This document shows, piece after piece, positions 9,076 through 18,215 of a stretch of DNA of 64,000 bases (its first letter is position 1; every line of letters begins with the position of its first letter). Both the position numbers and the translations under genes were made by a program. The notes below the pieces were generated by a model. It searched no databases. It was not told the DNA's origin and saw only the letters and a list, made by a program, of their open reading frames with translations. This stretch comes from an uncultured Lachnospiraceae bacterium. GTDB taxonomy: Bacteria; Bacillota; Clostridia; Lachnospirales; Lachnospiraceae. Location: contig CAMNQH010000002.1 in NCBI GenBank assembly GCA_946549035.1, positions 1-64,000 of the forward strand, given 5' to 3'.

Positions 9076-10089
9076 ATGGATAGACTGCCCCAATATTATA
9101 TATTTGGATACTCGGATTACATTAAAAACTCTTTATTAGATATATTGAAACTACCTAATGTTCATTACTATGAAACGTATAATCCTGACGGTGTGATCAA
9201 ACGTGTTTTGAACCGAGTATTTGTTTCGAGATATAGTCGGATATTAAGTTTGATGTTGATGCCAGTTTGCAAAAATCTCTATTGGCAAGGGAATAGACCG
9301 TATAAGGACGAAATGCAGATTTTCGTTTTGTATGAGATAAATCCACTTTCAAATAAGCAACAGTGGTTAAGAGAAGTAAAGAAAGATTATCCGAATAGCA
9401 AGATCGTATATATTTTTACAAACATAATAGATGAGCACCGTAAGTGGAGAATAGAACAAATTAATAGGCATCGTGAGCTTTATGATTTAATCTTAACTTT
9501 TAATGAAAAAGATGCTGAACAATACAATATGGATTATTATGAGGGGGTTTTTTCACCAGTCCAAGTGAGTCAAAGGTTAATTGATGATGCTGAAGTGAGC
9601 GACGTGTATTTTTGTGGATTAGATAAAGGAAGATTGCCGTTTTTGCTGGATATTTATAAATATTTAACGTCTAATGGTGTGAAATGCAAATTTGATATCA
9701 TTTTTGCCGACGAATCAAGAAAGGAAGAACATGAAGGTATTCAATACCATGAGGATTTAATAAATAATGAAGGGATGTTAGCTCGAGTGATAAAAAGCAA
9801 ATGCATATTAGAGGCTATGGTAGATACGACACAACCGGGAAGTTCCCTTAGAATGTGTGAAGCCGTAGCATTTAAAAAAAAATTACTCACAAATAATCCG
9901 TTTGCCAAGGATAAGCCATTTTTTAATCCCAAACAAATGCAGTATTACAGCGATGCAACGGACATAGATATTTCATTCATATATAAGGAATTGGGAGAGG
10001 CTGATTTTTTAGACGATCACATGCTTTCACCGACGAAATTACTAGATTACATGGAAAGAAAGTTAGTTAAGAATGAATTTGACAGATAA
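9076..10089 (+). CDS. Putative GT-B glycosyltransferase
   Basis: A 337-residue soluble protein. The C-terminal portion contains ILEAMVDTTQPGSSLRMCEAVAFKKKLLTNN, a pattern seen in a poorly characterised GT-B group where a conserved Glu is followed by a KKLLTNN turn before the donor-sugar site. Upstream, SKIVYIFTNIIDEHRKWR and YDLILTFNEKDAEQY resemble the Rossmann region of the same group. No catalytic residues can be fixed. Its end overlaps the flippase gene by 17 bases, which supports co-translation within the locus. Confidence 0.65.
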   Translation: MDRLPQYYIFGYSDYIKNSLLDILKLPNVHYYETYNPDGVIKRVLNRVFVSRYSRILSLMLMPVCKNLYWQGNRPYKDEMQIFVLYEINPLSNKQQWLREVKKDYPNSKIVYIFTNIIDEHRKWRIEQINRHRELYDLILTFNEKDAEQYNMDYYEGVFSPVQVSQRLIDDAEVSDVYFCGLDKGRLPFLLDIYKYLTSNGVKCKFDIIFADESRKEEHEGIQYHEDLINNEGMLARVIKSKCILEAMVDTTQPGSSLRMCEAVAFKKKLLTNNPFAKDKPFFNPKQMQYYSDATDIDISFIYKELGEADFLDDHMLSPTKLLDYMERKLVKNEFDR

Positions 10090-11515
10090 AATACCCAAAC
10101 AAGTAAAAGCGACAATAGCTTTTATTATTGCGAGTACAATTACACAAGGTCTAAGCTTACTCGTGACTCCCTTATTTGTTCGAATAATGACAACAGAACA
10201 GATTGGCATAGTTACTAATTTTAATTCATGGAACGCAATCATCGGAGTTATCGTTAATATGGTACTTTATTCTAGTTCCTATGTAATTGCTATGAATGAA
10301 TTTCCCAATGAAAGAGATGAATATACATCATGTGCAATGTCCGTATCGTTACTTTTTTCAGGTTTCTTTTTGATTGTTAGCTTGGCGTTTTCAGATCAAA
10401 TTGCAAAAGCTCTTGATGTGGATCATAACCTTCTGTTGTTAATGTGTATTGGTTTTTCTTTTTTACCAGCTACTAATTTTTGGCTTGCCAGGCAACGGTA
10501 TGAATACTCTTATCTTCATGTTTTATTATTTAGTGTCATTACTGCTGTACTTGCTACAGGTGTTTCAATTCTTGCTGTTTATTGTGCGGATGATATAGGA
10601 GTTAGCGCTGCAGAGGCAAGGCTTTATGGCACATATTTAGTGAACATTCCTATATCAATATTCTTCACAGTAAGTATTTTGTTTAAGGGGAAAACTATTT
10701 TCAGAAAAAAATATTTGAAATTTATTATTATAGTGAACTCTCCAATGATAGTTCATTCATTTGCGAAAAATGTGCTTGATGTTTCAGATCGGGTGATGAT
10801 TACTTCTCTCATAGGAGAAAGTGCTGCTGGAATATATGGAACACTGTATAGTATAAGTACATTAATTGCCATTTTATGGAATGCAATTAATATAGGCATA
10901 ACACCTTACATGTTTTCTCAAATGAATGAAATTGAGGAACAGGAAGGTACTCTTAGAAGGTTTACGAATACACTGTTGTTTGTCTTTTTTGTCCTTTCTA
11001 TTATTATAGTACTTATTTCTCCGGAAATTGTGCGATTGTTTACCACTGCTGAATATATAGAGGCTATAGGCGTTGTTCCTCCTTTAATTAGCGGCTGCTT
11101 TGTTACAGCAATATACTCAGTGATTGGTAATGTTTTGCTATATAATAAAAAAACGAATAGTGTGATGTTTGCTACAATTTTAGCAGGGGCAGCAAACATT
11201 ATCTTAAATCGTATTTTTATACCAACAATGGGCTATCATGCGGCTGCATATACTACCATAGTTGGTTATATCGTTTTGACTGTTTCGCTATACTGCTCAA
11301 CAAAAAAGATTAAGAACAATACTCCCAATTTTATCGATGTTAGATTTATGGTTATGTTGTCAGCCTTAAATGTACTGACAAGCAGCATATTAAAAGTATT
11401 ATATCCGCATGCAATAGCAAGATACGGGATCATAATACTGTTAATCGTTTTGGCGCTTTTAAATCGAAGAAAGATACAAGGAATTCTAAAAATGGTCTAT
11501 GGAAATAAAAGTTGA
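10073..11515 (+). CDS. Wzx-type polysaccharide flippase (MOP superfamily)
   Basis: A 480-residue membrane protein with about fourteen hydrophobic segments. The N-terminus (IASTITQGLSLLVTPLFVRIMTTEQIG) is the characteristic first helix pair and loop of polysaccharide-synthase type MOP exporters. The middle contains LDVSDRVMITSLIGESAAGIYG, the conserved charge-bearing helix 7 of Wzx proteins. It would move the undecaprenyl-linked repeat unit to the outer face for polymerisation by the EpsG-like protein. The start lies 17 bases inside the preceding gene. Confidence 0.9.
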   Translation: MNLTDKIPKQVKATIAFIIASTITQGLSLLVTPLFVRIMTTEQIGIVTNFNSWNAIIGVIVNMVLYSSSYVIAMNEFPNERDEYTSCAMSVSLLFSGFFLIVSLAFSDQIAKALDVDHNLLLLMCIGFSFLPATNFWLARQRYEYSYLHVLLFSVITAVLATGVSILAVYCADDIGVSAAEARLYGTYLVNIPISIFFTVSILFKGKTIFRKKYLKFIIIVNSPMIVHSFAKNVLDVSDRVMITSLIGESAAGIYGTLYSISTLIAILWNAINIGITPYMFSQMNEIEEQEGTLRRFTNTLLFVFFVLSIIIVLISPEIVRLFTTAEYIEAIGVVPPLISGCFVTAIYSVIGNVLLYNKKTNSVMFATILAGAANIILNRIFIPTMGYHAAAYTTIVGYIVLTVSLYCSTKKIKNNTPNFIDVRFMVMLSALNVLTSSILKVLYPHAIARYGIIILLIVLALLNRRKIQGILKMVYGNKS

Positions 11516-11535
11516 CATGATAGGGAGAAATTAGA

Positions 11536-12180
11536 ATGATACAAGACTATTTGAAAATTCATTTGGAAAAGATTGAAAACAAAATATTAGCAAGATATAG
11601 ATGCAAACAGCTTAAGAGAACAGACTTTACAATTATATCAAACAATTGTTGGGGCGGTCATGTGTATCGGAGATATGGACTGCCTTACTTATCGCCAACA
11701 GTGGGATTATACTTCTTCACAGATGAATACATGAAATTTATTGCAAATTTAGCTGAAAATTTAAATTCTGATCTAAGGTTTATTTCTTGGACAGAATCTA
11801 GGTATAAGAGTCTGATACTAGAAAAAAAACAAGAAAGTGTTCCTATCGGGCTGCTGGGAGGCGATATTGAAATTATGTTTTTGCATTATCAATCAGCGCA
11901 AGAGGCTTATGATAAGTGGAACAGAAGATGCCAGCGTGTTAATTTAGATAATTTAATTATAAAAATCAGTCAGATGAATTTATGTACGATAGACCATCTA
12001 ATGGCTTTTGATAGGCTAGATTATAAAAGGAAGGTTGCTTTTGTAATACCGGAGTATTCTTCACTATTGGCATGTGGAAATCCTGTCTATAAGTATTCCA
12101 ATAGTGAAAGAGTTCTTGACGATACGACCTATTATGATAGGCATATTGCATTAGATGGGTTTTTAAATGACTTCAAATAG
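11536..12180 (+). CDS. DUF1919 family polysaccharide-locus protein
   Basis: A 214-residue protein. The stretch TIISNNCWGGHVYRRYGLPYLSPTVGLYF near residues 31-60 is the DUF1919 signature found in proteins encoded in many exopolysaccharide and capsule loci, some annotated as exopolysaccharide biosynthesis proteins. The later SVPIGLLGGDIEIMFLHY and RCQRVNLDNLIIKI segments also fit. There is no signal peptide. The biochemical role is unknown; a transferase acting on a sugar-linked group is a guess from the family setting. A GGGAGAAA ribosome binding site precedes the ATG. Confidence 0.8.
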   Translation: MIQDYLKIHLEKIENKILARYRCKQLKRTDFTIISNNCWGGHVYRRYGLPYLSPTVGLYFFTDEYMKFIANLAENLNSDLRFISWTESRYKSLILEKKQESVPIGLLGGDIEIMFLHYQSAQEAYDKWNRRCQRVNLDNLIIKISQMNLCTIDHLMAFDRLDYKRKVAFVIPEYSSLLACGNPVYKYSNSERVLDDTTYYDRHIALDGFLNDFK

Positions 12181-12197
12181 AAGGAGGCATAGTGTTT

Positions 12198-12740
12198 ATG
12201 TTGAGAAAACTGTATAGAGTATTTTATAGAAAAATTGCAGGTAATCTTGATCCTTTAAAGTATGCAAGGAAAATCGGCGTTAATATGAATGGAAAGGTTT
12301 TCCTGACAGGAGGGGTATTGTGGGGGACAGAGCCCTGGATAATTACGTTAGGTGATAATGTTCATATTTCTGATGGGGTAAGGTTTTTGACTCATGATGG
12401 GGGTGCAAGACTATTCCGAAATCGTGTGCCAGATTTAGAAATAACCAAACCCATCGTGATCGGAAACAATGTTTTTGTTGGTAATTGTGTTATTTTTCTT
12501 CCGGGGGTCTCTATTGGGAATCAAGTCGTTATAGGTGCGGGAGCAGTTGTTACTCATGATGTGCCTGATGGGGTTGTCGTTGCAGGTGTCCCTGCAAAAG
12601 TAATTGAAAGCTACGATGAATACTTTGCTAAATTGCAAGATAAAAGCATACATTTGGGACATTTGCTGGGAGAGGAAAAGGACATTGCAATGAGAAAATA
12701 CTATAACTACACAAATGATACAAAGGGTATCTACTTTTAA
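12198..12740 (+). CDS. Left-handed beta-helix O-acetyltransferase (WbbJ/maltose acetyltransferase-like)
   Basis: A hexapeptide-repeat acyltransferase of 180 residues. Repeats run through LTGGVLWGTEPWIITLGDNVHISDGVRFL and then IVIGNNVFVGNCVIFLPGVSIGNQVVIGAGAVVTHDVPDG, ending in the family-typical VVAGVPAKVI. The His in LTHDGG is the expected catalytic base. It would acetylate a sugar of the repeat unit with acetyl-CoA. I chose the ATG at 12198, ten bases after AAGGAGG; the GTG at 12192 would be too close. It is the last AT-rich gene of the locus. Confidence 0.9.
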   Translation: MLRKLYRVFYRKIAGNLDPLKYARKIGVNMNGKVFLTGGVLWGTEPWIITLGDNVHISDGVRFLTHDGGARLFRNRVPDLEITKPIVIGNNVFVGNCVIFLPGVSIGNQVVIGAGAVVTHDVPDGVVVAGVPAKVIESYDEYFAKLQDKSIHLGHLLGEEKDIAMRKYYNYTNDTKGIYF

Positions 12741-12796
12741 AGAACTCACCCACTGTGAGATAACCGCAGGAGGAAGAACGAAAGGAACTAATTACG

Positions 12797-14035
12797 ATGA
12801 AAATCGCAGTAGCAGGAACGGGATATGTGGGACTCTCTTTAGCAGTCCTTCTATCCCAGCACAACGAAGTCACCGCCACGGACATCGTGCCGGAAAAGGT
12901 GGATAAACTGAATGGGTGGGAATCACCGATCAAGGACGAGCAAATTGAAAAGTATTTAAGAGAGGCGAAGGAAGGGAAACGGAAGTTAGATCTTCGTGCC
13001 ACCACAGATGGAGCCGCTGCATATTCTATAGCCGACTATGTGATTATCGCCGCACCGACCAACTACGACCCGCAGAAGAACTATTTCGACACGTCTGCTG
13101 TTGAGGCGGTTATAAAGCTTGTGATGGAAGTGAATGACCACGCTATAATGGTGATTAAATCCACTATCCCGGTGGGATATACCGTAAATGTAAGAGAGAA
13201 GATGGGTAGCAGAAACATTCTGTTCAGCCCGGAATTTCTGCGAGAGTCAAAAGCTCTCTACGATAACCTCTATCCCAGCCGCATTATTGTCGGCTGTGAT
13301 GAAGAGAGCAGGGAAGCTGCGGAGGCGTTCGCTCATCTTCTCCAGGAAGGTGCGGAAAAGCCGGACATTGACACTCTCTTCATGGGCTTCACGGAAGCTG
13401 AGGCAGTAAAGCTCTTCGCCAATACATATCTTGCCCTACGTGTTGCTTACTTTAACGAGCTGGACACCTATGCCGAGACGAAGGAGTTGGATACGAAGGC
13501 AATCATTGAGGGCGTGTGTCTGGATCCGAGAATTGGGAGGCATTATAGAGCGCCAAGTTTTGGTTATGGGGGTTACTGTCTCCCTAAAGATACAAAACAG
13601 TTATTGGCGAACTACGAGGATGTTCCGCAGAATATGATGTCGGCAATCGTTGAGAGTAACAGGACAAGGAAGGATTTTATAGCGGACAGGGTATTGGAGA
13701 AAGCCGGTTATTATACGGCGAGCGGAATGTGGAATCTTGATAAGGAGCGTCCGATTCAGATCGGCATCTTCCGCCTGACCATGAAAAGCAATTCTGATAA
13801 CTTTCGCTCATCAGCCATTCAGGGCATCATGAAGCGCATTAAGGCGAGAGGCGTCACCTGTATTGTGTATGAACCGACGTTGGAAAATGGGACGACATTC
13901 TTTGGAAGTCTCGTTGTGAATGACATTGAGAAGTTTAAGGCTGGATCAGATGTGATTGTAGCGAACCGATATGAGGCTGTGCTGGATGATGTGAAGGATA
14001 ACGTGTACACCAGAGATTTATTTGGATGCGATTAA
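12797..14035 (+). CDS. ugd: UDP-glucose 6-dehydrogenase (UDP-glucose/GDP-mannose dehydrogenase family)
   Basis: A 412-residue NAD-dependent dehydrogenase that oxidises UDP-glucose twice to UDP-glucuronate. The Rossmann motif [18 protein letters not shown] opens the protein, followed by APTNYDP and [18 protein letters not shown] contains the conserved Glu, and [16 protein letters not shown] contains the catalytic Cys and the Lys/Asp pair. A C-terminal Rossmann domain follows. It supplies a uronic acid donor to the upstream glycosyltransferases. Its DNA is visibly less AT-rich than the preceding genes, suggesting it belongs to the resident rather than the exchanged part of the locus. Confidence 0.93.
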   Translation: MKIAVAGTGYVGLSLAVLLSQHNEVTATDIVPEKVDKLNGWESPIKDEQIEKYLREAKEGKRKLDLRATTDGAAAYSIADYVIIAAPTNYDPQKNYFDTSAVEAVIKLVMEVNDHAIMVIKSTIPVGYTVNVREKMGSRNILFSPEFLRESKALYDNLYPSRIIVGCDEESREAAEAFAHLLQEGAEKPDIDTLFMGFTEAEAVKLFANTYLALRVAYFNELDTYAETKELDTKAIIEGVCLDPRIGRHYRAPSFGYGGYCLPKDTKQLLANYEDVPQNMMSAIVESNRTRKDFIADRVLEKAGYYTASGMWNLDKERPIQIGIFRLTMKSNSDNFRSSAIQGIMKRIKARGVTCIVYEPTLENGTTFFGSLVVNDIEKFKAGSDVIVANRYEAVLDDVKDNVYTRDLFGCD

Positions 14036-14045
14036 TTGGATAGGG

Positions 14046-14084
14046 GCTGTCGCTTTAACGATTAAAAAATCGTGAAGCGGCAGC
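14046..14084 (+). terminator. Rho-independent terminator of the polysaccharide operon
   Basis: Arms GCTGTCGCTTTAACGATT and AATCGTGAAGCGGCAGC pair around an AAAA loop, with one bulge and two G-U pairs, and TTTCTTT follows. It stands 10 bases after the stop of the UDP-glucose dehydrogenase gene. Confidence 0.85.
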
Positions 14085-14505
14085 TTTCTTTGCAATAGCC
14101 AAGATAAAGATCAGGGCTAAGATAACCGCTTCAATGTTGATAAGTATTTTTCTCAAAGTTTCTTAGGTTTTGCTGTTCGTTCCATACGTTCATCCTTTCA
14201 TTAAAAAACACGCTCTGGCGAGGGAGTCCTTCTTTGCAGCGGTACATGGCAGTCAGATAGATCGCGTGAGAACCTTTCAGCCCGTAGGCAGAAATCCTCC
14301 CAGGCGGGAATTCTATTATTTGAAATATAAACATTTTCGAAATAAAAAGCTTAGCATGATTGATAAAGTTTGGCAAATATAATATAATTATAATAAAAGA
14401 CAGAACTTATTGCAGGAACAGACGTAATTTGTAGATAAAGTAAGAGCCAGAGTTTGCAGTAGTTGAAGAATTTGAGCTTTAGTAAACGAAATGGGGGGAA
14501 TCTAT
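14085..14505. other. Intergenic stretch without a recognised gene
   Basis: About 420 bases lie between the polysaccharide terminator and the first lipoprotein gene. Both strands contain short open frames, the longest an 81-codon minus-strand frame at 14131-14376 (with the run EGLPRQSVFFNERMNVW). I recognise no family there and see no convincing ribosome binding site. The last 120 bases are very AT-rich (for example AAATATAATATAATTATAAT near 14374-14393) and probably contain the promoter of the lipoprotein gene. Confidence 0.5.
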
Positions 14506-15714
14506 ATGAAAAAATATCTGTTTCTTTTGGCATGTGTTGGTATTCTTTGCTTTTGCGGCTGCGGAGATAAAAAAAGCGCCGGCAAGGTTGATCCCATTAA
14601 CTGTGAATCTGCTTATATGAATTATGCAGTTTCCGGGGATGACGGTTATTACTTTTTGTGCGGCGGCCTGGTAGCTTTTTGGGATGGGAACCCGGAGCAT
14701 CAGGCCGTGCCGATTTGCAATAGTCCGGGATGTAAACACAAGACAGATGACTGTCCCGGAAGGATTAGTACCGGTAACCCAGGAAAGCTTTTTTATGTGG
14801 ATGGATGGTTATACGCTTTTAGCCAGTGGTGGAAGGAGGATCCAGTTACAAAGGAAGCAAGTTATCCCCTGTGGAGAATTTCTGCGGATGGATCTTCTAA
14901 AGAGAAGGTTTTTTATGTGGAGGGAGAACTCAGGAAGTACACGATTTATGAGGATATGGTGTACTATCAGATAGAGGAAGCAGATGAGAAGGAACGGCGT
15001 ATATGCAGTATTTGGAGTGTTCCCCTGAAAGGGGGAGACGCAACTATGATTTGGAAGAGCGGCTTGCAGTACGGAAATGTCAGCTCCGTGCAAGGGTTTG
15101 GGGGAAAGATTTATTTTGATGAGGAAGGGGTGGACATGTCTCTGGACATGAATGACCCTGATCTGGATTTTAAAGAGCTGCATTGGGAGCAGCATGGATA
15201 TGTGTATGACCCTAAGACGAAGGAGCTTCAAACAGATCCTTTGGGAGGGGAGGAAGAGCTGCTGCCGTATGCATCCATAAGGAGCAGTTTTGAAGGGAAC
15301 CTTATGTATGTGCTTTGCAATCAAGAGGATAATAAAAAAAATGAATGGTGGTACAAACCAAAGGAGGAAGGAGCAGAGCCTGTATACCTTGGAAAACAGA
15401 GGCCAAAAGCGGCGACAGAGAGTTCCTGGGTCAGCGTCGCAGATCTTGAGTATCGCTATATGGAGTGGCGGGATTCCGAAACGGAGACCAGTGGATTGAA
15501 GGTATATGATTATAAGGATAACCTTATTTACGAAGTGCAGGATGAAAGCTACGAAGATTGGACGGTTTGGGTGCCTGGTTCTGAGAAGTATGTGTTTGGC
15601 TATCGTGAAAGGCAGGTGGAGGAAGCGCCGGGGATTGAAACTACGATACTTTTGCTGGAGCGAGATAAGTTTGCCGACGGGACAGCCAAAGTAATTCCGC
15701 TGATTTCGAATTGA
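14506..15714 (+). CDS. Cys-rich lipoprotein, copy 1 of a tandem pair
   Basis: A secreted lipoprotein of 402 residues. The N-terminus MKKYLFLLACVGILCFCGC is a lipoprotein signal ending at Cys19. The mature part has repeated strand-turn units (YYFLCGGLVAFWDG, KLFYVDGWLYAFSQWW, KIYFDEEGVDMS) that suggest a beta-propeller. CNSPGCKHKTDDC is a C-x4-C-x-H-x4-C cluster of a kind I associate with Lachnospiraceae lipoproteins and could bind metal. I chose the ATG at 14506 because GGGGGGAAT lies just upstream. The next gene is a close duplicate. The function is unknown. Confidence 0.8.
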   Translation: MKKYLFLLACVGILCFCGCGDKKSAGKVDPINCESAYMNYAVSGDDGYYFLCGGLVAFWDGNPEHQAVPICNSPGCKHKTDDCPGRISTGNPGKLFYVDGWLYAFSQWWKEDPVTKEASYPLWRISADGSSKEKVFYVEGELRKYTIYEDMVYYQIEEADEKERRICSIWSVPLKGGDATMIWKSGLQYGNVSSVQGFGGKIYFDEEGVDMSLDMNDPDLDFKELHWEQHGYVYDPKTKELQTDPLGGEEELLPYASIRSSFEGNLMYVLCNQEDNKKNEWWYKPKEEGAEPVYLGKQRPKAATESSWVSVADLEYRYMEWRDSETETSGLKVYDYKDNLIYEVQDESYEDWTVWVPGSEKYVFGYRERQVEEAPGIETTILLLERDKFADGTAKVIPLISN

Positions 15715-15753
15715 AAATATTGGGTGAATTTAGAATGATTGAGGGGGATTAAA

Positions 15754-16965
15754 ATGAAAAAATGTCTGCTTCTTTTCACATGTATGATAATTCTTTGCCT
15801 TTACGGCTGCGGAAGTAAGAAAGAAAGCGCCAGTAAAGTGGAGCCCATTGATTGTGAGTATGCCTATATGAATTATGCGGTTTCCGGCGACGACGGATAT
15901 TATTTTCTGTGCGGCGGGCTGGTGGCTTTTTGGGACGGGGATCTGGAGCATCAGGCGGTGCCTCTTTGTAATCGCCCAGGATGTAAGCACCGGACGGATG
16001 AATGTGAGGGGAGAATCAGTACGTCCCATCCAGGAAAGCTATTTTATTCGGACGGGTATTTATATGCATTCAGCCAGTGGTGGAAGGAAGATCCGGTAAC
16101 AAAGGAAGTAAGCTATCCTTTGTGGAGAATTGCAGCCGACGGATCTGGCAAAGAAAAGATTTTTTATGTAGAAGGCGACCTTAAAATGTATACCATCTAC
16201 GAAGATGTGGTCTACTACCAGATAGAGGAAATAGATGAGAAAGAACGGCGTATATGCAGCGTCTGGAGCGTCCCTTTAAAAGGCGGGGAAGCGAAAATGA
16301 TTTGGAAGAGCGGTTTGCAGTATGGCAATATAGCCGTGCTGCAAGGCTTTGGAGGGAAGATTTATTTTGACGAGGAAGGGGTAGATATGTCTATCGATAT
16401 GAATGACCCGGAGCTTGATTTCGATGGATTGGATTGGGAACACTATGCCTATGCTTATGATCCCCAGAAGGATGAGGTGATAAAGGATCCTCTGAAAGGA
16501 GAAGACGACTCGCTGCGGTTTGCTTCTATAAGGAGTAATTTTGAGGGGAATCTGATTTATGTACTTTGTAATTTCCAGGACCGAAATAAAAATGAGTTGT
16601 GGTACAAGCCAAAGGATGAGGGAGAGGAGCCGGTATATCTGGGCAAACAGATGACGGGAAAAGGAGCGGATCGGAACATGATTGGCGTTGCGGATCCTGA
16701 GTATCGCTATATGGAGTGGCGAGATCGGGAAACGGAGACTTGCGGGTTGAAAATATATGACCATGAAAACAATCTGGTCTATGAAATGCAGGAGGAAAGC
16801 TTCGACAATTGGACGTATTGGATTCCCGGTACCGAGAAATATGTGTTCGGCTGCCGCGAAAGGCAGCTGGAGGATGAGGCATGGATTGAGACCACGATAC
16901 TTGTTTTGGAGCGGGACAAGCTGGCGGATAGCACGGCCAGAATCATCCCGCTGATTTCCAATTAA
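15754..16965 (+). CDS. Cys-rich lipoprotein, copy 2 of a tandem pair
   Basis: A 403-residue paralogue of the preceding lipoprotein, alignable over its whole length with few gaps and by eye about three quarters identical. It keeps the lipobox (CLYGC, Cys19), the propeller-like repeats and the CNRPGCKHRTDEC cluster. The ATG at 15754 follows a GAGGGGG ribosome binding site; an upstream TTG at 15739 is unlikely to be the start. Only 39 bases separate the two genes, so they are probably co-transcribed and end at the strong terminator at 16969-17003. What the pair binds or does is unknown. Confidence 0.8.
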   Translation: MKKCLLLFTCMIILCLYGCGSKKESASKVEPIDCEYAYMNYAVSGDDGYYFLCGGLVAFWDGDLEHQAVPLCNRPGCKHRTDECEGRISTSHPGKLFYSDGYLYAFSQWWKEDPVTKEVSYPLWRIAADGSGKEKIFYVEGDLKMYTIYEDVVYYQIEEIDEKERRICSVWSVPLKGGEAKMIWKSGLQYGNIAVLQGFGGKIYFDEEGVDMSIDMNDPELDFDGLDWEHYAYAYDPQKDEVIKDPLKGEDDSLRFASIRSNFEGNLIYVLCNFQDRNKNELWYKPKDEGEEPVYLGKQMTGKGADRNMIGVADPEYRYMEWRDRETETCGLKIYDHENNLVYEMQEESFDNWTYWIPGTEKYVFGCRERQLEDEAWIETTILVLERDKLADSTARIIPLISN

Positions 16966-16968
16966 GAG

Positions 16969-17003
16969 CCGGCAGGACGGGGGAGTGTCCCCCTTCCTGC
17001 CGG
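16969..17003. terminator. Bidirectional terminator between convergent genes
   Basis: A strong hairpin with arms CCGGCAGGACGGGGGA and TCCCCCTTCCTGCCGG around a very short loop. It lies between the lipoprotein pair on the + strand and the reductase on the minus strand, six bases from the latter's stop codon. Confidence 0.8.
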
Positions 17004-17009
17004 ATTTGA

Positions 17010-17981
17010 TTATTGTTTGGTTCTGGAGGGAGCCTTTACCACGAAATCTTCCATTTCACGATATTGCTTTAATTCCTCCTGAATCTCGTCTACATGGGGG
17101 AGATATCGTTCTTCTGTATGCCGGGCAATTTCCCGCATGTGATCGAATTTTCCCATCATGGTCAGGCGGTCTCGATTGTCTTCGGGCCATGTAAAGTGCA
17201 TCTTTCCCTTTTCATCCAGAGAAATATTGCCTTTCCGTCCGCAGACAACGCATTCTACATAATCACGGCCAGGCTTTGCAATCACAGTACTGAGATGGCA
17301 GCCGGGGCAGGCCTCTCCATCGTTTAAATCTCCCAGCCATCTGTGTTCCCAGTCGATTTGGGGATTCAGTACGGCATGGCCTACATTTTGTCCCAAATAT
17401 TTGGCCCTGGTCATATAATCTTTTCGCATCAGCGCTTCACCAAGGTCTGCAACTTGATAGACGTTCATGTGGTCTACCACATTGGTTTGGGCTGAGAAGG
17501 TGGTAGTATATAAGGTGGCCAGCCCCATGGAAGTCCAGTGCTCCGTCAACGCGCCGCCTACGGAAATCAGGCCGCCGGGTCTTTGCTTTACATTTCCTTT
17601 GGCCCATTCTGGAGCGCCGTTCATTTCCCAGGCAGCTAAGTCCATCTTAGGCCCGAATACCCGGTCTCTGAAATCTGTTACGATACCGCAGGGAGATAAA
17701 GACCATACGGGAGCTCCTAACAGATATCCGTCGCTTTCTAAGAACTTCTTTGCCAGCCAGGGGCCGTCGTCTTTGAAGATACAGCCTTCGGGTCCGTTTA
17801 CATAGCATCCGCCCCGCAGGCAGTCTACACAAGGATGCAGATTGCATTCATGAAGGCGGATCAGCTCCACGTCAATTCCCATCTGTTGAATGGCCTGCAA
17901 GGCAGCCTTCATATAAATCTCTGTGTTTCCTCCTTTACGGCCGGCAGTAAAGCCTACGACTTTTTTTCTTTTTTCAGACAT
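17010..17981 (-). CDS. Flavodoxin-fold NAD(P)H-dependent FMN reductase with C-terminal zinc-ribbon-like extension
   Basis: A 323-residue protein. Residues 1-200 are a flavodoxin-like FMN reductase domain: VVGFTAGRKGGNTEIYMKAAL is the FMN phosphate loop, CNLHPCVDCLRGGC is the Cys-rich turn seen in iron-sulfur flavoproteins, and SDGYLLGAPVWSLSPCG follows. The C-terminal part holds CPGC...CVVCGRKG, four cysteines arranged like a zinc ribbon or rubredoxin knuckle, which common FMN reductases lack. AAGGAGG precedes the ATG. It stands alone between terminators. Electron transfer to an unknown partner is likely; the substrate is unknown. Confidence 0.8.
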   Translation of the reverse strand: MSEKRKKVVGFTAGRKGGNTEIYMKAALQAIQQMGIDVELIRLHECNLHPCVDCLRGGCYVNGPEGCIFKDDGPWLAKKFLESDGYLLGAPVWSLSPCGIVTDFRDRVFGPKMDLAAWEMNGAPEWAKGNVKQRPGGLISVGGALTEHWTSMGLATLYTTTFSAQTNVVDHMNVYQVADLGEALMRKDYMTRAKYLGQNVGHAVLNPQIDWEHRWLGDLNDGEACPGCHLSTVIAKPGRDYVECVVCGRKGNISLDEKGKMHFTWPEDNRDRLTMMGKFDHMREIARHTEERYLPHVDEIQEELKQYREMEDFVVKAPSRTKQ

Positions 17982-18132
17982 AAGAATCCTCCTTTTCTAT
18001 ATGTAAAAATCTAGTTTAAGGATATCACAAATATTCTGTAATCTCAATGCGCATTTTTCGGTAAAAATAAGTATCGTGGGACAGGAAGGGGCTCCTCCTC
18101 CTAATCTACAGAATGGTTTAAGCAACACTTAA

Positions 18133-18156
18133 GGAAAAAACGGTTGATTTTTTTCC
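18133..18156. promoter_or_regulatory. Inverted repeat upstream of the TetR gene
   Basis: GGAAAAAA and TTTTTTCC are separated by 8 bases, about 60 bases before the TetR start, within the divergent region between the reductase and the regulator. It could be an autoregulatory TetR operator, but low-complexity A/T arms make a chance origin possible. Confidence 0.3.
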
Positions 18157-18215
18157 AGCATTTTTTTAAAATTAGATCTATCAGAGGGAAGCAAAATGCG
18201 TAAGTGGAGGAAGCT

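Noticed and set aside
14131..14376. An 81-codon minus-strand frame after the polysaccharide operon
   Set aside because: No ribosome binding site and no family that I recognise; kept only as part of an unexplained intergenic region.
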